The position numbers and the translations under genes are program-made. From an uncultured Streptococcus sp. (GTDB lineage: Bacteria; Bacillota; Bacilli; Lactobacillales; Streptococcaceae): a stretch of 64,000 nt of DNA. Shown here piece after piece: positions 58,368-64,000 of the stretch (its first letter is position 1; the number at the start of each line of letters is the position of its first letter). The stretch lies in NCBI RefSeq assembly GCF_901875575.1, contig NZ_CABFMF010000011.1, forward strand, positions 310,001-374,000, written 5' to 3'. Under the pieces are notes generated by a model, which saw only the letters and a program-made list of their open reading frames with translations, did not search any database and was not told the origin of the DNA.

Positions 58368-59135
58368 ATGAAGAAAATATATTACCAAAAAGATAAGACA
58401 AAGGTTGTTGTCATAGGTACCAAAAAGATAGCTACGCATTCTATATTTGCAAAAGACTATGTGGATGCACAACAAAAATTACAAAAGAAGCATGTACAAT
58501 TATCAAAGAGGATGGAAAGGCGTTTAAGTGAAATTTTTTCATCAAAAGAAACTCAATTTTCATTACTCATTCAATTAAATGACTTAATTGGGCAAACATA
58601 CGTAAATTTAGTAAATTTCTTAAAGAAAATTAGGGTAAAAGTACTTGGAATATTTGCGATTACGGGGCTGATAAATTATTCGACTTTAAGTTGGATGGGG
58701 ACCAATATTTCTTATCTATCTCATATAAAAATTAATCATGCATCTAAAATTGATAATTTTATGAATTTACCATTGATGCTTACAATTTTTTGTATTCTAT
58801 TTCTTTTGTTTCTTATTCCAAAGAAAAAATACAATGTTATATTAATGTTTGTTGTGCTGGCTATAGATTTATTGTTCTTTTGGATAGACAAAGATTCATT
58901 TGTTAATTTTGACAGTAGTGGCTTTTATTTTCTGAAGATAGATAAGAGCGTGCTAGGAAATTCTTGTTTTTTAGTCCTTCTATTGGTCACGGTTTTTGTA
59001 GTATCACTTATAGTGTATGATACTTTTGAGGCGATTTATAAATGGTTAATTGGAACAAATAAAAGTATTGAAGCTCCGAAACTATCACTTATATGGGCAA
59101 TTATTGCTTTTCTCTTAGGATTACTTTTAAAATAG
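58368..59135 (+). CDS. Unknown membrane protein (255 aa)
   Basis: A basic N-terminal soluble part (about 1-85, YYQKDKTKVVVIGTKKIATHSIF, with a coiled-coil-like helix AQQKLQKKHVQLSKRMERRL) is followed by hydrophobic segments at about 90-108, 133-148, 157-172, 200-218 and 240-255. I recognise no family. AT-rich, with codons unlike those of rarA or DUF3013. It starts 18 bases after the DUF3013 stop, with GCGAGGGAG as ribosome binding site. With the next gene it lies between two copies of the DUF3013 tail, as in an insertion. Confidence 0.6.
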   Translation: MKKIYYQKDKTKVVVIGTKKIATHSIFAKDYVDAQQKLQKKHVQLSKRMERRLSEIFSSKETQFSLLIQLNDLIGQTYVNLVNFLKKIRVKVLGIFAITGLINYSTLSWMGTNISYLSHIKINHASKIDNFMNLPLMLTIFCILFLLFLIPKKKYNVILMFVVLAIDLLFFWIDKDSFVNFDSSGFYFLKIDKSVLGNSCFLVLLLVTVFVVSLIVYDTFEAIYKWLIGTNKSIEAPKLSLIWAIIAFLLGLLLK

Positions 59136-59151
59136 AAATGATGGTGAATTT

Positions 59152-59538
59152 ATGAACAACTTTGAAGATTATGTTGAAAATCCAATGAAATTAGGATTGA
59201 TATCTATTGTTGAGATTTTCATGTCTTGTGTGATATACACATTTAAGCATAGCCAAGAACTTACTCGTATAAAACAACAAAAATTAGGAGCACTTCGTGA
59301 AGCGTTTGAAATTGTGCAAGTAAATGGGTATTATTTTTATTTAATTTTAGGATTATTATGGGCGCTATCCCTTATAGTTCTTATTTTTTGGGGGATTAAA
59401 GAACGAAAATATATAGCATCTTTGATTTATATTGTTTTCTTAATTATTTTTTGGGTTATATTTTGGGATCCAATTGTCACCGCTTTTTTAACTATTTTAA
59501 TTGCTGGAGGTTTAATCGTTTTGTCTATGGATTCATAA
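59152..59538 (+). CDS. Unknown membrane protein (128 aa)
   Basis: One hydrophobic segment near the N-terminus (about 14-30), a charged middle part (HSQELTRIKQQKLGALREAFEI) and three more segments in the second half (about 60-80, 87-103, 106-124). It starts 16 bases after the previous gene with the same AT-rich composition, so the two look like one unit. No family recognised. Confidence 0.55.
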   Translation: MNNFEDYVENPMKLGLISIVEIFMSCVIYTFKHSQELTRIKQQKLGALREAFEIVQVNGYYFYLILGLLWALSLIVLIFWGIKERKYIASLIYIVFLIIFWVIFWDPIVTAFLTILIAGGLIVLSMDS

Positions 59539-59784
59539 ATAATCGATTAAATCTTTCTATTATAACATGCTAAGTATGCGTTTTATAGATGTGTTAAAAA
59601 TTATTTTTATAGTTAGTCATGATTGATTAGATGTTTTAATGAACTAAAGAATATTTTGGTAATGTTATGTCATTTATTTTTGCTAAGAATTACTTTGAGA
59701 ATGAAGAAAGTCCTTAAGGAAGAATTCTTGGAAGAGGGAGAGTTTTATCCTTATCCGAGATACTAGGAGTTTGGAGAAGGTAGT
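59539..59784. other. Intergenic region with a second DUF3013 tail
   Basis: The first 150 bases are AT-rich, without ORF or clear promoter. From about 59695 to 59766 the sequence matches the end of the DUF3013 gene: GAAGAATTCTTGGAAGAGG codes EEFLEEG, followed by EFYPYPRY and a TAG. The copy differs from 58300-58349 at several bases. AGTTTGGAGAAGGTAG then gives the ribosome binding site of the M50-like gene. Confidence 0.75.
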
Positions 59785-60852
59785 ATGAAAAAATTTGGGA
59801 CGTATTTGGTTTATGTGCTAGCTTTTGTCTTTATTATGCTAGCTTTTGCTTGTGGCACTATCGCATTTGCAGAGTTGGGGTATTCCGCAGTTTTAGCCTT
59901 TACTTTTGGTTATACCTTCGCTCTTCTAAGCATGTATGTAATCTTTATTCTTCATGAGTTGGGTCATGCTTTTTGTGGCTACTTGACAGGCTATCGGCTG
60001 GTGGCTTTTGGATTAGGACATTTTCTTTTGACAAAAAAGTCAGGCAGGTTTCATCTTAGTCGAACAGCCATTCTGAAAAATGTTGGTGCTCAGTACATCG
60101 GATTGAAAGAAGATGAAAGCGATCAAAGAATCATCTTGATGCTTTCAGGAGGTTTGCTGGTTCATCTTAGCTTGATATTATTGGCGATATTGTTTGGATT
60201 TTTGACAAGAAGCTGGTATTTTGCTGGTACTTTGATTTTTCTTAATTTGTCTTTCTTCCTAAACAACGCTTTGCCAGTCGACATTACCGATGGAGCGAAA
60301 ATCTGGGAATTGTTACAACACCCTGAAAATACCAAATACGCTTACTTGGTGTTGAGGCATTCTGCTCAAACTTTGCTGGCTCCTCAAGAATATGATTTGA
60401 AAGACTTTACCATGCCTGTTCCTGAGGATGCAAGTGGGAGCCTTGCAGAAAGTGTTCAGACTCTTGAGGGAGTGGTTCTCATATTGGATGGTCAGTTAGA
60501 GGCAGCTAAAAAGCTATTTCAATCTTTACTAGAGAGAACAGAACACTCGCTATCTGAAACTTCTTGCCAGCTATGCCTTCTTCAAATCGCCTTGCTAGAA
60601 GATGATAATGAGAAAGCAGAGAAATATGCAAGTATTCGAGGGGTCAAATCCTTTTTATCTATAAAAACAGCAGATATGCAGGTCATTCAAGCTTGGTATC
60701 AATTTAAGGTAAAGAAAGATGTAGTTCAAACTCACAAGGCTATGAAGATTGCTAGACAGAAAATGAATAGCAGCCGGATGTTACGGGATGAGAAAATCTA
60801 TTATCAAAACTGGTTAGCCGAGCTGGAAAAGGAATTAACCGAAGGAGTCTAA
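59785..60852 (+). CDS. M50-like membrane zinc metalloprotease
   Basis: 355 residues. Hydrophobic segments at about 5-25, 30-55, 112-130, 136-155; the site HELGHAF (about residues 52-58) lies in the second and fits the HExxH of intramembrane M50 peptidases. LPVDITDGAKIWELL (about 170-185) recalls the second metal ligand motif (N/PxxxxDG). A long soluble C-terminal domain, partly TPR-like (EAAKKLFQSLLERTEHS, DDNEKAEKYA), follows. Target unknown. The NUDIX gene starts 1 base after its stop. Confidence 0.8.
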   Translation: MKKFGTYLVYVLAFVFIMLAFACGTIAFAELGYSAVLAFTFGYTFALLSMYVIFILHELGHAFCGYLTGYRLVAFGLGHFLLTKKSGRFHLSRTAILKNVGAQYIGLKEDESDQRIILMLSGGLLVHLSLILLAILFGFLTRSWYFAGTLIFLNLSFFLNNALPVDITDGAKIWELLQHPENTKYAYLVLRHSAQTLLAPQEYDLKDFTMPVPEDASGSLAESVQTLEGVVLILDGQLEAAKKLFQSLLERTEHSLSETSCQLCLLQIALLEDDNEKAEKYASIRGVKSFLSIKTADMQVIQAWYQFKVKKDVVQTHKAMKIARQKMNSSRMLRDEKIYYQNWLAELEKELTEGV

Positions 60853-60853
60853 C

Positions 60854-61282
60854 ATGGAAATAGAGATTTCTGATTTTACAGGTTGTAAGATTGCTTTATT
60901 TTGTGGGGATAAGCTCTTGACCATCTTACGCGATGATAAGGCAAGCATTCCCTGGCCCAATATGTGGGAACTGCCTGGTGGGGGACGCGAGGGGGATGAA
61001 AGTCCTTTTGAGTGCGCGGCGCGTGAAGTTTATGAAGAACTGGGAATTCATTTGACTGAGGATTGTCTGCATTGGAGTAAGGTTTATCCAAGCATGCTTT
61101 TTGAAGGTCGGCAGTCTGTCTTTATGGCTGGTCAGTTAAGTCAAGAACAATTTGACAATATCATCTTTGGAGACGAGGGACAGGGCTATCAGCTCATGAA
61201 TGTTGAGGAATTTCTTAGTTCCAGTCAAGTTGTCCCTCAGTTACAGGATAGAGTGAGAGATTATTTAAAAGTAAGTGATTAG
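60854..61282 (+). CDS. NUDIX hydrolase
   Basis: 142 residues with the Nudix box GGGREGDESPFECAAREVYEELGI (GX5EX7REVXEEXGX), about residues 36-59. It hydrolyses a nucleoside diphosphate linked to an unknown group. In a probable operon with the M50-like gene. The stop is followed by GGTTCGGTT/AAACTGAACC pairing and then the long hairpin at 61315-61404. Confidence 0.9.
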   Translation: MEIEISDFTGCKIALFCGDKLLTILRDDKASIPWPNMWELPGGGREGDESPFECAAREVYEELGIHLTEDCLHWSKVYPSMLFEGRQSVFMAGQLSQEQFDNIIFGDEGQGYQLMNVEEFLSSSQVVPQLQDRVRDYLKVSD

Positions 61283-61314
61283 AAAGGATGGTTCGGTTAC
61301 ATTTCTAAACTGAA

Positions 61315-61404
61315 CCCGCCCTAAACACTGTGCCAAAAAGATAAACTTCTCTTAGACACAAGCGTCTTCAGAGAATTTCCTATTTTGGCTTTGTGTTTTA
61401 CGGG
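61315..61404. repeat. Long interrupted hairpin before prmA
   Basis: Nested arms in order: CCCG, AAACAC (61323-61328), GCCAAAA (61332-61338) and TTCTCT (61347-61352), pairing with AGAGAA (61370-61375), TTTTGGC (61383-61389), GTGTTT (61393-61398) and CGGG (61401-61404). Small internal loops separate the arms. It ends 15 bases before the prmA ATG, in the place of an ordinary ribosome binding site. It might be a small mobile repeat or an RNA control element. Confidence 0.65.
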
Positions 61405-61419
61405 CTTGGTATCTTAAAT

Positions 61420-62370
61420 ATGGAAACATGGCAAGAGTTAAAAGTTACAGTCAAGCGTGAGGGAGAGGAGTTGGTTTCCAATCTCTTGATTGAGCTAGGA
61501 GCGCAAGGTGTTGCGATCGAAGATAGTATGGACTATGTGGGAAACGTTGACCGCTTCGGCGAGATTTTCCCAGAGGTCGAGCAGCAAGAAGAAATCGTTG
61601 TGACAGCCTACTACCCTGACACGGTAGAAGTGGAAGTGGTTGAGGCAGACTTGCAGGCTCGCTTAGCAGAATTGACGGATTTTATGGATTTGGGAGAGGT
61701 CAAAATGGGGACGACTGCCTTGGCTGAGGAAGACTGGGCAGACAACTGGAAGAAATACTATGAGCCAGCTCGTATCACTCATGATTTGACCATCGTGCCG
61801 TCGTGGACAGACTATGAGGCGACTGCGGGAGAAAAGATTATCAAGCTGGATCCAGGTATGGCTTTTGGTACGGGGACCCATCCAACCACTAAGATGAGCC
61901 TCTTTGCCTTGGAGCAGGTCCTTCGTGGTGGCGAAACGGTGCTGGATGTGGGTACTGGATCAGGTGTCCTCTCTATTGCCAGCTCGCTACTTGGTGCTAA
62001 GGAAATTTTCGCCTATGACCTAGATGATGTGGCAGTTCGTGTCGCTCAGGAAAATATTGAGCTCAACCCTGGCATGGAAAACATCCACGTAGCAGCAGGA
62101 GATTTGCTTAAGGGGGTTGAGATTGAGGCAGATGTGATTGTAGCTAATATCTTGGCGGATATCCTGATTCATCTGACAGATGATGCTTATCGCTTGGTTA
62201 AGGACGAAGGCTACCTGATCATGAGTGGGATTATCAAGGATAAGTGGGATATGGTGCGTGAGTCGGCTGAGTCAGCTGGATTTTTCCTTGAAACCCATAT
62301 GGTTCAAGGGGAATGGAATGCCTGTGTCTTTAAGAAAACCAAGGATATTTCCGGTGTGATTGGAGGCTAG
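61420..62370 (+). CDS. prmA: Ribosomal protein L11 methyltransferase
   Basis: 316 residues from ATG 61420 (METWQELKVTV), the usual length; upstream in-frame starts fall in the hairpin. The SAM motif VLDVGTGSGVLSIAS (about 177-191) and the NPPY-like VANILADIL are present, with KLDPGMAFGTGTHPTT before them. It trimethylates ribosomal protein L11 (rplK, 17.7 kb in this window). No good ribosome binding site; a long hairpin lies just upstream. rsmE follows at 62372. Confidence 0.95.
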   Translation: METWQELKVTVKREGEELVSNLLIELGAQGVAIEDSMDYVGNVDRFGEIFPEVEQQEEIVVTAYYPDTVEVEVVEADLQARLAELTDFMDLGEVKMGTTALAEEDWADNWKKYYEPARITHDLTIVPSWTDYEATAGEKIIKLDPGMAFGTGTHPTTKMSLFALEQVLRGGETVLDVGTGSGVLSIASSLLGAKEIFAYDLDDVAVRVAQENIELNPGMENIHVAAGDLLKGVEIEADVIVANILADILIHLTDDAYRLVKDEGYLIMSGIIKDKWDMVRESAESAGFFLETHMVQGEWNACVFKKTKDISGVIGG

Positions 62371-62371
62371 C

Positions 62372-63115
62372 ATGCAGCAGTATTTTGTCAAGGGGAGTGC
62401 AGTCTCTCCTGTCACCATAGAGGACAAGGAAACCAGCAAGCACATGTTTCAGGTAATGCGCTTGAAAGAAAATGATGAGGTTACTTTGGTCTTTGATGAT
62501 GGCATTAAACGTTTGGCGCGCGTGCTGGATGTTGAAAATCGTCAGTTTGAGTTGGTTGAAGAGTTAGCTGACAATGTGGAACTACCAGTCCAAGTGATCA
62601 TCGCATCCGGCTTTCCCAAGGGGGACAAGCTGGAGTTTATCACTCAAAAAGTAACCGAACTGGGTGCCAGCCAGATTTGGGCCTTCCCTGCCGATTGGTC
62701 CGTTGCTAAGTGGGACGGCAAGAAATTGGGTAAAAAGGTTGAAAAATTAGAAAAAATCGCCCTTGGAGCAGCAGAGCAAAGCAAGCGTAATATCGTTCCA
62801 AGTATTCAGCTTTTCGAGAAAAAATCAGACTTTCTAGCTCAGCTTGACCAGTTTGACTCGATCGTAGTGGCTTATGAAGAGTCGGCCAAAGAAGGAGAAT
62901 CCGCTGCACTTTTACAAGCAGTTAGTGGTCTTGAAAAAGGAGCAAAATTACTCTTTGTCTTTGGTCCAGAAGGTGGTCTGTCACCTGCAGAAATTGAGAG
63001 TTTTGAAGCTAAGGGAGCAGTATTGGCAGGACTTGGCCCTCGCATTTTGCGAGCAGAAACAGCACCACTTTACGCCTTATCAGCCCTTAGTGTTTTATTA
63101 GAATTAGAGAAATAA
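62372..63115 (+). CDS. rsmE: 16S rRNA (uracil(1498)-N3)-methyltransferase
   Basis: 247 residues from ATG 62372, with TGGAGG upstream; the start almost touches the prmA stop. SPOUT-type knotted fold motifs: FVFGPEGGLSPAEIESFE and LGPRILRAETAPLYALSAL, with MFQVMRLKENDEVTLVFDDG in the N-terminal PUA-like part. It methylates U1498 of 16S rRNA. Confidence 0.96.
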   Translation: MQQYFVKGSAVSPVTIEDKETSKHMFQVMRLKENDEVTLVFDDGIKRLARVLDVENRQFELVEELADNVELPVQVIIASGFPKGDKLEFITQKVTELGASQIWAFPADWSVAKWDGKKLGKKVEKLEKIALGAAEQSKRNIVPSIQLFEKKSDFLAQLDQFDSIVVAYEESAKEGESAALLQAVSGLEKGAKLLFVFGPEGGLSPAEIESFEAKGAVLAGLGPRILRAETAPLYALSALSVLLELEK

Positions 63116-63125
63116 GAGGAAGAAA

Positions 63126-64000
63126 ATGGAACAAAAACACCGTTCAGAATTTCCAGAGAAGGAACTTTGGGATTTAACAGCCCTATACCAAGACCGTGAG
63201 GATTTCTTACGTGCGATCGAGAAGGCTCGCGAAGACATCAACCAGTTTAGCCGTGATTACAAGGGCAATCTTCATACTTTTGAGGATTTTGAAAAGGCCT
63301 TTGCGGAATTGGAACAAATCTATATTCAGATGAGCCATATTGGTAACTATGGTTTTATGCCGCAGACGACAGACTATAGTAATGAAGAATTTGCTAATAT
63401 TGCTCAAGCTGGGATGGAATTTGAAACAGATGCCAGCGTAGCATTGACCTTTTTTGACGATGCCTTGGTGGAAGCTGATGAGGAAGTCTTGGACCGTTTG
63501 GGTAAATTGCCACATTTAACAGCTGCCATTCGTCAGGCCAAAATCAAAAAAGCCCACTATCTAGGGGCTGATGTGGAGAAGGCCTTGACCAATCTCGGTG
63601 AAGTTTTCTACAGTCCGCAGGATATTTACACTAAGATGCGAGCTGGGGATTTTGAAATGGCCGACTTTGAAGTCAATGGCAAGATCTACAAAAACAGCTT
63701 TGTGACTTATGAGAATTTCTACCAAAACCATGAGGATGCTGAGGTTCGTGAAAAATCTTTCCGTTCCTTCTCAGAGGGACTTCGTAAGCACCAAAATACG
63801 GCTGCAGCAGCCTATTTAGCCCAAGTCAAGTCTGAAAAACTATTGGCTGATATGAAGGGCTACGACTCAGTCTTTGATTATCTTCTGGCTGAACAAGAAG
63901 TGGATCGTGCCATGTTTGACCGCCAGATTGACCTTATCATGAAGGATTTTGCGCCAGTCGCTCAGAGATACCTCAAGCATGTTGCTAAGGTAAATGGTCT
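63126..64000 (+). CDS. pepF: Oligoendopeptidase F, M3 family (partial, C-terminus outside window)
   Basis: 291 N-terminal codons are visible from ATG 63126 (AGAGGAAGAAA upstream). LWDLTALYQDREDFLRAIEKAREDINQF, HIGNYGFMPQTTDYS and RSFSEGLRKHQNTAAAAYLAQVKSEKLLADMKGYDSVFDYLL are typical of the PepF N-terminal domain. The zinc motif HExGH would lie beyond the window. It cleaves peptides of about 7-17 residues in the cytoplasm. Confidence 0.92.
   Translation, partial: MEQKHRSEFPEKELWDLTALYQDREDFLRAIEKAREDINQFSRDYKGNLHTFEDFEKAFAELEQIYIQMSHIGNYGFMPQTTDYSNEEFANIAQAGMEFETDASVALTFFDDALVEADEEVLDRLGKLPHLTAAIRQAKIKKAHYLGADVEKALTNLGEVFYSPQDIYTKMRAGDFEMADFEVNGKIYKNSFVTYENFYQNHEDAEVREKSFRSFSEGLRKHQNTAAAAYLAQVKSEKLLADMKGYDSVFDYLLAEQEVDRAMFDRQIDLIMKDFAPVAQRYLKHVAKVNG

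Overview
The window looks like chromosome of a mitis-group Streptococcus, closest in gene content to S. mitis/S. pneumoniae. The reasons are BOX repeats, a 750-residue PBP2x next to mraY, the teichoic-acid genes for AATGal and a TacL-type ligase, the SczA/CzcD zinc pair, a ComX box before the prepilin peptidase, and low G+C with streptococcal promoters and ribosome binding sites. Gene identities rest on sequence motifs and on my memory of the families. No search was run.

Region by region. (1) 1-5.2 kb: a small XRE regulator with a membrane partner, then rsmH-ftsL-pbp2X-mraY for division and wall synthesis, followed by a decayed IS1167-like transposase tail. (2) 5.7-18.9 kb: membrane metalloprotease, uvrC, amino-acid binding lipoprotein, nitroreductase, pepV, a uracil-DNA glycosylase-like protein, a rhodanese and brnQ between two oppositely oriented BOX elements, an M42 aminopeptidase, two unknown AT-rich genes, a HIT hydrolase, a wall carboxypeptidase and rplK-rplA. 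(3) 18.9-25 kb: birA, a tacL-like ligase, a MarR regulator with paired operators, a broken SnoaL-like gene, and a ProU-type quaternary amine ABC transporter. (4) 25.1-28.9 kb: a higher-G+C ECF vitamin-type transporter cassette, apparently acquired, ending in a scar made of HsdS and PnuC fragments. (5) 28.9-38.5 kb: sczA/czcD, galR/galK/galT, a thioesterase, a guanine-riboswitch xpt-pbuX operon, a VOC protein and exoA. (6) 38.6-45.3 kb: DUF3290/DUF421 membrane proteins, a heterodimeric ABC exporter, and the sugar transferase/aminotransferase pair for teichoic acid. (7) 45.3-52.3 kb: the complete trpEGDCFBA operon behind two tandem T-box leaders separated by a trpB fragment. (8) 52.2-56.5 kb: ComX-driven prepilin peptidase, GNAT protein, an Rrf2-oxidoreductase-hydrolase group with the hydrolase broken by a stop, and a probable 6S RNA with tRNA-Lys. 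(9) 56.5-64 kb: rarA, a DUF3013 gene, two unknown membrane genes between copies of the DUF3013 tail, an M50-like protease, a NUDIX protein, prmA, rsmE and the start of pepF.

Most of the window is ordinary core genome. The parts most likely to hold something new are the ECF cassette and its structured leader, the tandem T-box arrangement, the two AT-rich unknown gene pairs (15.3-16.3 kb and 58.4-59.5 kb), and several clear regulator/operator pairs that can be read directly from inverted repeats.
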